From the NCBI RefSeq assembly GCF_008806345.1, contig NZ_VZZJ01000010.1, forward strand, positions 62,001-126,000: a stretch of 64,000 bases of DNA, written 5' to 3'. The notes below the pieces were generated by a model. It was not told the origin of the DNA, searched no databases, and saw nothing but the letters and a program-made list of their open reading frames with translations. Position 1 is the stretch's first letter. Every line of letters begins with the position of its first letter. Positions 8,967 to 17,508 of this stretch are shown piece after piece. The position numbers were made by a program, and so were the translations under genes. This stretch comes from Methylobacterium planeticum (GTDB lineage Bacteria > Pseudomonadota > Alphaproteobacteria > Rhizobiales > Beijerinckiaceae).

Positions 8967-9872
8967 TCAGACCGATCGGAAGACCTCGACGAGGTGGTCG
9001 ACGAACGCGCGGGCGGCGGGTTTGGCGGCTTGCCCGCCGGCGAACAGGGCGTGCGCCTCGATATCGGCAAGACGCCACCCTGCCAGCAACTGCATCAGCT
9101 TGCCCGTATCCAGATCCTCGGCGAAGGACGGAAGGCTGGCGACGGCGATCCCGAGGCCGGCACGCACGGCGCTGACCGCGACCTCCGCGCCATCGATCGC
9201 GACCTGTCCCTTCGGCTGAACCCGCACCTGCCGGTCGCCCCGGTGGAACAGGAGCTCCTTGCCGGCCACCGGACCGGCGATCACGAACGCGTGGTCCGCG
9301 AGCGCCTCCGGCGTCTCGGGCGTGCCTCGTGCCTCGAGATAGGCGGGCGCCGCCGCGACGACGAGCGGCCAGCTCCCGATCAGGCGCGCGATGGCACTCG
9401 AATCCGGCAGCTTGCCGAAGCGGATCGCGACGTCGACCCCCTCCTGAATCAGGTCCTGCCGCCGGTCGTCGATGGTCAGCTCGACCTGGAGGTTCGGATG
9501 CCGGGCGACGAACGCGCCGATCCGCGGGACGATGGCGCGCGAGGCGAAGATCGACGACGCCGCGATCCGGAGGGTCCCGCGCAGGTCGTCGGTTCCCCGA
9601 ATGGCGTCGTCCGCCGCTTCGAGGGACGCCAGGATCGGCTGGACGCGGGCGAGGTAAGCGGTGCCCGGTTCGGTGAGGGTCAGCGCCCGGGTCGAGCGCG
9701 AGAACAGGGTCGTGCCGAGCTGCTCCTCCAAGAGCGCGATGATCCGCGAGGCGGTCGGCTGCGAGAGCTTCATCGCCCGCGCGCCCTTAGAGAAGCTGCC
9801 GGTCCGGGCGATCTCGACGAAAAGCCGGAGGGCCTGGAAACGGTCGCTCACGCCCTCGCTCCCGATGGCCAT
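8967..9872 (-). CDS. LysR-family transcriptional regulator
   Basis: 301 residues from ATG 9872 (a TTG at 9884 would add four). The N-terminal winged helix-turn-helix is clear: RFQALRLFVEIARTGSFSKG, then KLSQPTASRIIALLEEQLG and LFSRSTRALTLTEPG. The periplasmic-binding-like effector domain follows from about residue 90. It is a cytoplasmic DNA-binding regulator responding to a small molecule. The SDR gene on the same strand ends only 43 bases upstream, so the two are probably co-transcribed and the regulator may control that group or the convergent MFS gene. Confidence 0.92.
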   Translation of the reverse strand: MAIGSEGVSDRFQALRLFVEIARTGSFSKGARAMKLSQPTASRIIALLEEQLGTTLFSRSTRALTLTEPGTAYLARVQPILASLEAADDAIRGTDDLRGTLRIAASSIFASRAIVPRIGAFVARHPNLQVELTIDDRRQDLIQEGVDVAIRFGKLPDSSAIARLIGSWPLVVAAAPAYLEARGTPETPEALADHAFVIAGPVAGKELLFHRGDRQVRVQPKGQVAIDGAEVAVSAVRAGLGIAVASLPSFAEDLDTGKLMQLLAGWRLADIEAHALFAGGQAAKPAARAFVDHLVEVFRSV

Positions 9873-9915
9873 GACGGTCACCAAGCCTAGCCGGGAACGG
9901 GACCTTCGGCCATCC

Positions 9916-10668
9916 TCAGATCTGTGCGTAGCCGCCGTCGACCTGAAGCTCGATGCCGGTGACGAAGCTGCTCTCCGACGAAGCCAGGAAGGTCGCGACC
10001 GAGGCGATCTCGCTCGGGTCGCCGTTGCGTCCGAGCGGCGTCTCGGCGGCGAACTTTTCGAGGAAGCCCGCGACCTGCTCGTCGCTCAGTCCCGCTTGCT
10101 CGGACAGGATCGGTGTCAGGATGGTTCCCGGTGCGAGCGTGTTCACGCGGATCCGCCGGGCGCTGAGATCCGTCGTCCAGGTGCGGGCGAAGGACCGGAT
10201 CGCCGCCTTGGTCGCCGAGTAGACCGTGAAGGCCGGCATGCCGAGGCTTGCCGCGATCGAGCCGTTCAGGATGATCGAGCCTCCGTCGACGATCAGCGGC
10301 AGCAGCGTCTGTACCGTGAAGAACGTGCCCTTGAGGTTCGTCGTCACGCTGCGGTCGAAGTCGGCCTCGGAGATCGTGCCGAAGGCGCCGAGCGTGCCGC
10401 CGCCGGCATTGGCGAAGAGGACGTCGATGCGGCCGTGACGGTCGGCGATGTGGGCCCGCAGCCGTTCGAGGTCGGCGAGGCTCGCGATATCGCTCACGAC
10501 GCCCTCGATGGCGCCCCCGATCTCGGCGACGGCCTCGTCGAGCCGGTCCTGGCGGCGGCCCGTGACGATCACGATCGCCCCTTCCGCCACGAATTGCTTC
10601 GCGGTCGCGCGGCCCATGCCGCTGCTGCCGCCCGTCACCACGGCGACCTTGCCTTCGAGCCGTCTCAT
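9916..10668 (-). CDS. Short-chain dehydrogenase/reductase (SDR)
   Basis: 250 residues, normal for a classical SDR. Motifs are TGGSSGMGRA (NADP-type nucleotide loop), NAGG, Ser in GSIAASLG, YSATKAA (catalytic Tyr and Lys) and the C-terminal TGIELQVDGGYAQI. GAGGACCAGGAC just before the ATG gives a ribosome site. It is a soluble NAD(P)H oxidoreductase. It lies between a YCII-like gene and a LysR gene on the same strand, a common arrangement for LysR-controlled SDRs in proteobacteria. Substrate unknown. Confidence 0.9.
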   Translation of the reverse strand: MRRLEGKVAVVTGGSSGMGRATAKQFVAEGAIVIVTGRRQDRLDEAVAEIGGAIEGVVSDIASLADLERLRAHIADRHGRIDVLFANAGGGTLGAFGTISEADFDRSVTTNLKGTFFTVQTLLPLIVDGGSIILNGSIAASLGMPAFTVYSATKAAIRSFARTWTTDLSARRIRVNTLAPGTILTPILSEQAGLSDEQVAGFLEKFAAETPLGRNGDPSEIASVATFLASSESSFVTGIELQVDGGYAQI

Positions 10669-10774
10669 GTCCTGGTCCTCATGCGAAGTGGGGAGCGCCC
10701 GCGCGCGGCCGCGCCCGTCGTCGTCCCGACGGATCGACGACGCATGTTGCGGCGGATCGCGCTGAAGAGGCTGT

Positions 10775-11104
10775 TCACGCGTGGAACGGCACCCAGAACA
10801 TCTTCACGTCGACGTTCAGCATGCCTGACTTCACGGTGGGATCGTCCGTGCCGATCGTGATGGCTTCGTCGAGGTCGGCGGCTCTGAAGATCGTCATGCC
10901 GCCGTCGGCCAGCACGCCGTTCAGGCCGCCCGCCCGTTCCATGAAGGGGCCGCTGAGAACGATGAGGCCCCTCTCCTGCAACGCGGTCATGTAGCCGACA
11001 TGTGTGTCGAACTCGGGCTGCTCGTTGTACTTGACGCCTTTAACCCAGTTCGGCCCGGGTGTCTGAAACGCCACGAAGTAATGGGGGCCATTCACGTCGA
11101 CCAT
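10775..11104 (-). CDS. YCII-related domain protein
   Basis: 109 residues matching the small alpha/beta YCII fold: an N-terminal strand HYFVAFQTPG, a His-containing helix FDTHVGYMTALQERG, GLIVLSGPFMERAGG, and an Asp-rich stretch DLDEAITIGTDDPTVKSG before a final strand VDVKMFW. YCII proteins are small dimeric enzymes or domains of mostly unknown function; some are dehydrochlorinases or lyases. The gene is first of a minus-strand group (YCII, SDR, LysR), 106 bases before the SDR. Exact activity unknown. Confidence 0.8.
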   Translation of the reverse strand: MVDVNGPHYFVAFQTPGPNWVKGVKYNEQPEFDTHVGYMTALQERGLIVLSGPFMERAGGLNGVLADGGMTIFRAADLDEAITIGTDDPTVKSGMLNVDVKMFWVPFHA

Positions 11105-11509
11105 GTCCGCGCACTCCTGATGCGTTTCCTGCCGGAAACTCGGATCCTCGATGGACGTCTATTTCGTCCATTCGCCGTCCGGTGCGTAGTGGCCGTTTCC
11201 GGATAACACGCATTTGCCGGCCGAATGAATGACCGGCAGATGGCGAGGGACAGGTCCTCCCATGCTCAGCAAGCGGCCGCGCTCCGGGATGTCCGGTTCG
11301 CCGGTGTCAGCCGGCACGGCCAAACGGGCGAGACGTGCGTGCTGGCGCCGTCCGAAGATGACCGGGGGCGTTCACACGTCTATGCGAGTATCGGGCGCGT
11401 CGGCTCCCGCGCCGATGCGGGTCGCGACCCCCGTCACAGGCCGCCGATGCGGCCCTGATCCTGGGCTCCCTGTCCGCAGGCTGCGGCATGCCCTTCCTCC
11501 GGACGCGAC
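11105..11509. other. Divergent intergenic region with inverted repeats
   Basis: About 405 bases between the minus-strand YCII-like gene and the plus-strand cyclodeaminase-family gene. It contains two inverted repeats, at 11151-11171 and 11215-11238, but no open frame I would call. Promoters for both genes must be here. Confidence 0.5.
11151..11171. promoter_or_regulatory. Operator-like inverted repeat upstream of the YCII-like gene
   Basis: A perfect 7-bp inverted repeat, ATGGACG-N7-CGTCCAT, lies 47 bases before the YCII start codon. Size and spacing fit a dimeric regulator site, for example for a TetR-, HxlR- or LysR-type protein. No regulator can be assigned from the sequence alone. Confidence 0.35.
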
Positions 11510-12469
11510 ATGATCCCCTTCTACGACGCAGATGCGGTCCACGCTGCCCTCGATTATCCGAGCCTCGTTGCCGCCTTGCGCGATGCCTTCGCGATGGCGG
11601 CTATCGAGGCCCCGGTGCGAACGGCCTACGAGGTCGGCACACCGTCGGCACCGGGCCGGTTGCTCGCGATGCCGGCGTGGCGGCGGGGTGAGGCTCTCGG
11701 CGTCAAGCTGGTGAACGTCTTTCCGCGGAATGCCGACCGAGGATTGGGGGCCGTCCATGCGGTCTACGTCCTGTTCGATGGGACAACCGGTGCTCCGCGC
11801 GCGCTCATCGACGGCGAAGCGCTGACCAACCGCCGCACGGCGGCGGCCTCGGCGCTCGCCTCGACCTACCTGTCGCGCGCTGACAGCGGTGTTCTCACGC
11901 TTGTCGGCACGGGCCGCCTCGCGCCGGAACTGGCGCTGGCGCACGCTGCCGTCAGGCCGATCCGTCGGGTGCTCGTCTGGGGGCGCTCGATCGACAAGGC
12001 CCAAACGGTCGCAGCCCGGTTGTGCCGGCGGGGCCTCTCGGCCGAGCGGACATCTGATCTTCCGGCGGCGGTGGCAGCAGCCGATATCGTGAGTTGCGCC
12101 ACCGTCTCGTCTGAGCCGCTGGTGCTTGGGCATCAGGTCCGTCCCGGGACCCACATCGATCTCGTCGGTGCTTTCACGCCGGCGATGCGCGAGAGCGACG
12201 ATGCCGTGATCCTCGCCAGTCGGGTCTACGTCGACACCTATGCGGGAGCTCTGGCGGAGGCTGGTGACCTGATCCAGCCGATCGCGGCGGGCATCTGGTC
12301 CGAAGACCGCGTCTGCGGAGATCTTCGCGAACTCTGCACCAGGACGAGATGCGGCCGTGCCGGTGATGACGAGGTGACGTTGTTCAAGTCAGTCGGGGCC
12401 GCCCTCGAGGATCTGGTGGCTGCCACACTGGTTCTTGAAAGGGGCCGCGGTTCGGAGCTTCCGGCATAA
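11510..12469 (+). CDS. Ornithine cyclodeaminase / mu-crystallin family protein
   Basis: 319 residues, standard family length. Family traits: GVKLVNVFPRNADRGLGAVHA near residue 63, ALIDGEALTNRRTAAASALA (substrate Arg and Thr region) near 100, and a Rossmann domain with LVGTGRLAPELALAH in place of the usual GTGxQA. The C-terminal DDEVTLFKSVGAALEDL is the conserved family end. Members are NAD-dependent ornithine cyclodeaminases, alanine dehydrogenases or delta1-pyrroline-2-carboxylate/ketimine reductases, so the reaction is probably reduction or deamination of an amino or imino acid. It stands alone after a 405-base region. Confidence 0.88.
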   Translation: MIPFYDADAVHAALDYPSLVAALRDAFAMAAIEAPVRTAYEVGTPSAPGRLLAMPAWRRGEALGVKLVNVFPRNADRGLGAVHAVYVLFDGTTGAPRALIDGEALTNRRTAAASALASTYLSRADSGVLTLVGTGRLAPELALAHAAVRPIRRVLVWGRSIDKAQTVAARLCRRGLSAERTSDLPAAVAAADIVSCATVSSEPLVLGHQVRPGTHIDLVGAFTPAMRESDDAVILASRVYVDTYAGALAEAGDLIQPIAAGIWSEDRVCGDLRELCTRTRCGRAGDDEVTLFKSVGAALEDLVAATLVLERGRGSELPA

Positions 12470-12772
12470 CAACGGCTGGAAGCGCCCGATCCGTCTCGTG
12501 CTCAAGCCGCCAGCACCTGAGCATCCGGCGCTGTCGCGGCCTGCGCTTGCTCGTCGGATCGCCTGCGCCAGGTCATGCCACGATACCGTGGCGATAGGGC
12601 TGCAAGCGCCGTCCGCCGAGAAGGCGGTCAGCCGATCGCCGCATCGGAGCGCATCGCGCCGTGACGGGGATCGCCGTTCCCCACCTGCATCGGCTCTCGG
12701 AGGTGCAGGCGCTCGTGGCGGGCGCGTACCGATCCGACTGAAGCCCGTGACCGGGACGCGGACAGCGCGCTG
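12470..12772. other. Intergenic stretch without a supported gene
   Basis: About 300 bases between the cyclodeaminase-family gene and a small minus-strand gene. A short frame ending at 12741 has no start with a ribosome site and is interrupted upstream. I see nothing else. Confidence 0.4.
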
Positions 12773-12946
12773 CTAAGTCTTGGCCGAGATCCGACCTTTC
12801 CCGGAGCGGCGCGCCGTCGCCGCCTGGAAGATCGCGCGTCCTGCCTTCTCCAGAAGTGCGATCCGGACGTCGGCATCTGCCGTTTCGTCCTGATCGATTT
12901 CATCGAGCGCAGCCTGAGCGGCCCTGAGGTTTTTGTTCGCAGGCAT
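12773..12946 (-). CDS. Small hypothetical protein (57 aa)
   Basis: A 57-residue frame from ATG 12946 to TAG 12773, starting MPANKNLRAAQAALDEIDQD and ending in a basic tail. It is one acidic, Ala-rich amphipathic helix (LRAAQAALDEIDQDETADAD, IALLEKAGRAIFQAATARR) with a Lys/Arg-rich C-terminus. AGGA lies about 8 bases before the ATG. Codon composition, a proper ribosome site and protein-like heptads support it as real, but I recognise no family. It is an orphan between two long non-coding stretches. Confidence 0.55.
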   Translation of the reverse strand: MPANKNLRAAQAALDEIDQDETADADVRIALLEKAGRAIFQAATARRSGKGRISAKT

Positions 12947-13296
12947 GTGAGTAATCCTACTGAATTCGTTCGACCTTTAACGCATGCCCGCAATGCTTGT
13001 TCATTAGTACATTATCTACATCTCCGCCGAAGCTCAGCCATTCGCTCTGCTGACCACCTGCAGGCCAGCGATGCTGAGTTCGATCAGCCGCCGACGCCGG
13101 CCCTCGACCCTCCCCCGCGACGCCACAGCGCGCCGGCCGATCTCTGCCGTGGCAGCAGCGACAGGACAGGTGCTCGAAAGCCTTCGTGCCCGCTGCTCCG
13201 CACGCAACACTTTGCGCTGGACAAGGTTCGGAGACCCGACGCGTGCTTCCAATTCAGGCAAGCGGAACCGTAACCTTGGCCGTTCGTTGTATGGTC
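12947..13296. other. AT-richer intergenic region
   Basis: About 350 bases separating a small minus-strand gene from a plus-strand exported protein. The part at 12955-13020 is clearly less GC-rich than its surroundings and probably contains the promoter of the 57-residue protein. No RNA gene or repeat seen. Confidence 0.4.
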
Positions 13297-13842
13297 ATGG
13301 AACACGTCAAGTCCACACTCGCGACCGCCACCCTTGCGATGTTCGGCTTGGTCGCCGCGGCGCACATCCTGCACCCCGGCAATTTCGACGCGCGAACGCG
13401 GCGTGCAACGCCAGCCGTCGCGGTGACGGAGCCTGCGCCGCGTGCGCCGGCCTGGATCGATCCGCCGTCACGGTCGATCCCGGCGACGGCGTCGTCATCC
13501 GTGGACGCCCGGACGACGGCCCTCGATATCTTTGCTCCGGCGACCAGCCCCGTCACCTTCACGCTCGCTTCGACGGCAGCCTCGATGCCCGCGCCCGTGA
13601 CCTTGCGGGATGGCCCGAAGACTGAGCGAGCACGGAAGGCGGTGAGTACGCGCCGGCATCGGTTCGCTCGCGATGCCGCCCGACAGCGGCAAGCCTCGGT
13701 CGAGCGCAACAGGCTGGCTGGCTCATCGGCGGGGAAAAGCGAGAACGACAAGACCGCAGTTGCAACCGAGCGGTCGAAGCAGGTCGACCTGATCGGCGAC
13801 TTGATCCGTGGGCTTGGTCTCGGCAGCAAGTCCGAGGGCTGA
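13297..13842 (+). CDS. Hypothetical exported/anchored protein
   Basis: 181 residues from ATG 13297 (ATG 13291 is also possible; neither has a good ribosome site). An N-terminal hydrophobic segment LATATLAMFGLVAAAHILHP looks like a signal anchor. The middle is rich in Ala, Pro, Ser and Thr, and the second half is basic with RHRFARDAARQRQASVERNR. The C-terminal KQVDLIGDLIRGLGLG is a short amphipathic helix. No known domain. It resembles many low-complexity periplasmic proteins of this group, and its function cannot be guessed. Confidence 0.5.
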   Translation: MEHVKSTLATATLAMFGLVAAAHILHPGNFDARTRRATPAVAVTEPAPRAPAWIDPPSRSIPATASSSVDARTTALDIFAPATSPVTFTLASTAASMPAPVTLRDGPKTERARKAVSTRRHRFARDAARQRQASVERNRLAGSSAGKSENDKTAVATERSKQVDLIGDLIRGLGLGSKSEG

Positions 13843-13893
13843 CGCCTCGCCCGGCTGCTGCTGCGCATCGCGTTTCTGCGCTCCATTCCACGA

Positions 13894-13912
13894 GCCCTCG
13901 GTCTTCGAGGGC
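13894..13912. terminator. Possible hairpin terminator
   Basis: Perfect 7-bp stem GCCCTCG / CGAGGGC with a 5-base loop, 51 bases after the stop of the exported-protein gene. No T-run follows. Confidence 0.3.
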
Positions 13913-14002
13913 CGCCGATCGGCGCTCTCGCCGTGATGGTGGCAGCTTGGCGGCTTCCGCGCTAAAAGCGGCCTTCCCAGCGCAATCGAGGCAACCGGCT
14001 TG

Positions 14003-15148
14003 ATGGTGCGCTCAAAACGGTCTCGCGCGCGACCTCTCAGGTTTCGGCGCAGCGTCGTGCGCGACCTGCGCAACCGCATCCGGTTCGCGCTCGTCGGCCT
14101 TCTGATCCTCGTCGGCCTGCACGTCGTCTCGATGGTCGCCTTCGAGCATCTCGGCCTCGGCGAGGCGATCTGGCTGACGTTCACGACCATCACGACAACC
14201 GGCTACGGCGACTTCTCCGCCAAGACGACGGCCGGCCGCGCCGCCACCATCGTGCTGATTTACCTGAGCGGCATCTTCCTGCTGACGCAGGCCGCGGGTG
14301 CCTTCTTCGAGTTCAGGATCCTTCGGCGTGAGCGGAAACGGCGCGGAGAATGGAGATGGGACATGCGAGACCATATCGTCTTCGTGAATGCGCCGGCCGA
14401 CGAGCCCGGAGACTACCTGCGGCGCCTTCTCGACCAGCTCCACCGTTCGCACGCGCACTTCGCGAGCGTGCCCTCCCTGATCCTCACCGAGGCCTTCCCA
14501 GACGGACTTCCCCCTGATCTCGAGGACGACCCGCTCATCGTTCAGCTCAAAGGCCGGTTCGATGATCCGGCGGCCCTGGAGGCCGCGGGCGTCGATCAGG
14601 CCCAGGTCCTCGTCGTCCTCGCCGAGAACGAAGGGGATCGCCTGTCGGACAGCCGCACCTTCGACATCATCCATCGGCTGCGCGAGCGCGGCATCACGGC
14701 CCGCATCATCGCGGAGTGCGTGGACGATGTGAACCGCGAGAGGCTCAAGCGGGCCGGTGCTTCGGCGATCGTCCGGCCACTCCGAGGCTATCCGGAGATG
14801 ATTGTCCGGGCGATCGTCGCGCCGGGCACGGAGTGGATCATCGAGCGCTTGTTCTCGAGCGAGGGTGACGAATGCCTCCGGTTCGATGTCAGGGCGTCTG
14901 ACTTGCCTTGGTCGCACATCGTTCGGACGGTGCTCGAGGCCAATATGGGCACGCCGGTCGGCTACGCGGATGCGCAGGGATTGCCGCATAGCAACCCGCC
15001 CCCGCAGGCCTCGGTGACGGTCCAGGCCCTGTTCGTGCTCGTTGATGAGACCCAGAAGCCGACGAACGCCGCACTTCAGAAGCTACTGGACGGGGCCCGG
15101 CGGCACGACGAGAACGCGCCTGCGCGCCGTCCTCCTGCCGGACGCTGA
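14003..15148 (+). CDS. Two-helix potassium channel with RCK/TrkA-N-like domain
   Basis: 381 residues. A first membrane helix (about residues 25-45) is followed by the pore loop with the K+ selectivity filter TTITTTGYGDFS near residue 65, then a second helix IVLIYLSGIFLLTQAAGAFF. This is the two-transmembrane channel design. The rest is a cytoplasmic domain with TrkA-N character (HIVFVNAPADEP, LIVQLKGRFDDPAALEAAGV, QVLVVLAENEGD, RIIAECVDDVNRERLKRAGA), but the usual GxGxxG dinucleotide loop is replaced by NAPADEP, so nucleotide binding may differ. ATG 14003 follows a TTG at 14000. It would let K+ cross the inner membrane under ligand control. Confidence 0.88.
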   Translation: MVRSKRSRARPLRFRRSVVRDLRNRIRFALVGLLILVGLHVVSMVAFEHLGLGEAIWLTFTTITTTGYGDFSAKTTAGRAATIVLIYLSGIFLLTQAAGAFFEFRILRRERKRRGEWRWDMRDHIVFVNAPADEPGDYLRRLLDQLHRSHAHFASVPSLILTEAFPDGLPPDLEDDPLIVQLKGRFDDPAALEAAGVDQAQVLVVLAENEGDRLSDSRTFDIIHRLRERGITARIIAECVDDVNRERLKRAGASAIVRPLRGYPEMIVRAIVAPGTEWIIERLFSSEGDECLRFDVRASDLPWSHIVRTVLEANMGTPVGYADAQGLPHSNPPPQASVTVQALFVLVDETQKPTNAALQKLLDGARRHDENAPARRPPAGR

Positions 15149-15213
15149 GAAACCCGGCGCCGTCCTTGTCGATGCGCGCTCGGCCTTCGCGGAGGTGACA
15201 CCGAGCACGACAC

Positions 15214-15777
15214 CTATTTCGGAAGCCGGGTCAGTCTTGGCCGCCAGATGCCGAGAACAACGTTGGCCGTGGCGATCGCAAGCAGGACCCACAGCGTGTT
15301 TCGCTCCGCCGCGAGCGATCCGGCGAGCGTTGCAGGATCGACCCGCCCCAGCACGGCCCCGGCGCTGAGGTCCGCTTCCTGCTGCATCGGGCCCAGAACA
15401 CCCACGAAGCCGCTCTCGAACACGAGGATGCCGGTGGCCGCCTTCAGCCAAGCCCAGCCTGCGTCATGAAAGCCCCGGTGCAGGCCGATCGCGAGAAGAC
15501 CGGCGATCAGGGTCAGCCCAAGCGACGGAAAGAAGATCCACGTGGCAACGGCGCCCATCGTGCCACGCATCAGGGCGTATTCGGCCAGGGAGGTCGGCGG
15601 AGGCGCGAGGGCCAGCATGACAAGCAGGCACGCCATCGCCCCCATGAGGCCAATGGCTCCCATCGTGTGGAGGAATTTGAGAAAGCGGCGCAATGGGCCT
15701 CTACGGCTGCCTCGGACGGCACGCCGAGACTGTAGCGCAGGCGAAGGGTTCGAGGTAGCGGCGACCTGACCGGTCAT
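15214..15777 (-). CDS. Four-helix membrane protein (DUF2269-like)
   Basis: 187 residues from ATG 15777. Four hydrophobic segments are visible: GAIGLMGAMACLLVMLALAP, MGAVATWIFFPSLGLTLIAG, LKAATGILVFESGFVGVLG and TLWVLLAIATANVVLGIWRP, after a basic N-terminus with FLKFLHTMG. The pattern FLKxLH at the first helix, with a His and short loops, is like the small DUF2269-type integral membrane proteins; that assignment is tentative. Convergent with the K+ channel gene. Function unknown; inner-membrane location predicted. Confidence 0.65.
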   Translation of the reverse strand: MTGQVAATSNPSPALQSRRAVRGSRRGPLRRFLKFLHTMGAIGLMGAMACLLVMLALAPPPTSLAEYALMRGTMGAVATWIFFPSLGLTLIAGLLAIGLHRGFHDAGWAWLKAATGILVFESGFVGVLGPMQQEADLSAGAVLGRVDPATLAGSLAAERNTLWVLLAIATANVVLGIWRPRLTRLPK

Positions 15778-16269
15778 CGGGACCGATCCCGACCCGACAA
15801 CCGGTCCGCGCTGAGCGCGGGTCTTGGGCTTCCTGACCCCCTGGGGAGGGTGGGCGCCAGGCCTCGCGAAGACTTCGCGAACGAACCGCAAAGGCTTCGC
15901 GAACGAACCGCAAAGGCTTCGCGAACGAACCGATCGCCATTGCCCTGCGGCAGGGGGAGCACGGTGCGACGGTGGACGCGATCTGCCGGACGATCGATCG
16001 CCGCCGCAGCGCGCAGGCGCACCGGCCTGACCCGGCTCAGCGCGGCGGTGCGTCCGAGACAAGGGGCAGGTCAGGGCAAGACATGGCGCGGAACGGCGTC
16101 ATGTCTGAAGACGACGCATGGCGAATGCGGCCACGAGGCCCGGCCCGTCGCCCGGAACACTTCGCATCAGGGCCGGTTGGAGTGAGGGTCCGCCGGTTTC
16201 GAGCGGTCCCGATCTTCCCGCAACATCAGAGAGGCCGTCATCGCGCCGGCCTCGTCGGAGCGCGCCGCG
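15778..16269. other. Long intergenic region at a compositional boundary
   Basis: About 490 bases between a minus-strand membrane protein gene and the Zn-alcohol dehydrogenase. It holds a 22-bp tandem repeat (15873-15932). A long plus-strand frame that runs through it continues as a shadow of the dehydrogenase gene and is not supported. Genes to its left use clearly more A/T-ending codons than genes to its right. Confidence 0.5.
15873..15932. repeat. 22-bp tandem repeat, 2.7 copies
   Basis: Units start at 15873, 15895 and 15917; the first two are identical (CTTCGCGAACGAACCGCAAA plus GG) and the third is cut after 16 bases. Each unit contains TTCGCGAA, itself a palindrome. The array is intergenic, and its unit length is not that of a CRISPR. 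A slipped-strand minisatellite or multiple protein-binding sites are both possible. Confidence 0.85.
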
Positions 16270-17442
16270 ATGAAGGCACTGTGCTGGCATGGCAAGAACG
16301 ACATCCGCTGCGACACGGTGCCGGACCCACGGATCGAGGATGCGCGCGACGTCATCATCAAGGTGACGAGCTGTGCCATCTGCGGCTCGGACCTCCACCT
16401 GATGGACGGCCTGATGCCCACGATGGAGAGCGGCGACGTGCTCGGCCACGAATTCATGGGCGAGGTCGTCGAGGTCGGGCAGGGTTTCACCAAGTTCAGG
16501 AAGGGCAACCGCATCGTCGTGCCCTTCAACATCAATTGCGGCGCGTGCCGGCAATGCAAGCTCGGCAACTGGTCGGTCTGCGAGCGCTCGAACCGCAACG
16601 CCGCGATGGCCGCCGCCCAGTTCGGCTACACGACCGCGGGCCTCTTCGGCTATTCCCACCTCACCGGCGGCTACGCGGGCGGCCAGGCCGAGTACGTGCG
16701 GGTGCCGATGGCCGACGTGGCCCCCATGGCGGTCCCCGAGGGCATGGACGACGAATCGGTCCTGTTCCTCACCGACATCCTGCCGACCGGTTGGCAGGGG
16801 GCCGAGCATTGCGAGATCCAGGGCGGCGAGACCATCGCGATCTGGGGGGCGGGCCCGGTCGGCTTCTTCGCCATCCAGGCCGCCCGGATCATGGGCGCGG
16901 AGCGCATCATCGTGATCGAGACGGTGCCCGAGCGCATCGCCCTCGCGCGCAAGGCGGGCGCCACCGACATCATCGATTTCGAGCAGGAGGACGTGTTCGA
17001 GCGGATCAAGGAGATCACCCGGGGCGAGGGCCCGGACGGGGTGATCGACTGCGTCGGCATGGAGGCGAGCGGCGGCCACGGCCTCGCCGGCCTCCTCACC
17101 GCCGTCCAGGAGAAGCTGACCTCGACCGAGCGCCCGGTCGTGCTCGCCGAGGCGATCAAGGCGGTGCGCCCCTGCGGCATCGTCTCGGTGCCCGGCGTCT
17201 ATGGCGGCCCGGTGCCGATCAACATGGGCTCCGTGGTGCAGAAGGGCCTGACCATGAAGAGCGGCCAGACCCACGTGAAGCGCTACCTCGAGCCGCTGAC
17301 GAAGCTGATCCAGGAGGGCAAGATCGACACCGCGTCACTCATCACCCACCGGTCGACGAACCTCGCGGACGGGCCGGACCTCTACCAGACCTTCAAGGAC
17401 AAGAGGGACGGCTGCGTGAAGGTGGTGTTCCACCCGAACTGA
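16270..17442 (+). CDS. Zinc-dependent alcohol dehydrogenase (MDR family)
   Basis: 390 residues. Catalytic zinc site CAICGSDLH with GHEFMGEVVEVG, and the structural zinc Cys cluster CGACRQCKLGNWSVC near residues 97-111. The Rossmann domain starts at WGAGPVGFFAIQAARIMGAE. Length and the region after the zinc cluster (YSHLTGGYAGGQAEYVRVP) are those of the glutathione-independent formaldehyde dehydrogenase-like branch of Zn-ADHs, so small alcohols or aldehydes are likely substrates. NAD-dependent and cytoplasmic. It is followed 66 bases later by a catalase-like gene, and the pair may be co-transcribed in aldehyde/peroxide stress. First gene of the very high GC segment. Confidence 0.9.
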   Translation: MKALCWHGKNDIRCDTVPDPRIEDARDVIIKVTSCAICGSDLHLMDGLMPTMESGDVLGHEFMGEVVEVGQGFTKFRKGNRIVVPFNINCGACRQCKLGNWSVCERSNRNAAMAAAQFGYTTAGLFGYSHLTGGYAGGQAEYVRVPMADVAPMAVPEGMDDESVLFLTDILPTGWQGAEHCEIQGGETIAIWGAGPVGFFAIQAARIMGAERIIVIETVPERIALARKAGATDIIDFEQEDVFERIKEITRGEGPDGVIDCVGMEASGGHGLAGLLTAVQEKLTSTERPVVLAEAIKAVRPCGIVSVPGVYGGPVPINMGSVVQKGLTMKSGQTHVKRYLEPLTKLIQEGKIDTASLITHRSTNLADGPDLYQTFKDKRDGCVKVVFHPN

Positions 17443-17508
17443 CCCCCGCCGGCGCGTCGGGCCCCGTCCGGCGCGCCTGCCTGTCCCCGCACCCCCGAGA
17501 GGAGCCCG

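Noticed and set aside
12601..12741. Short plus-strand frame ending LSEVQALVAGAYRSD
   Set aside because: Looks protein-like at the end but has a stop close upstream and no ribosome site; could be a gene remnant, not supportable.
15873..15932. CRISPR array
   Set aside because: Head-to-tail 22-bp units with no spacers, and no cas genes in the window.
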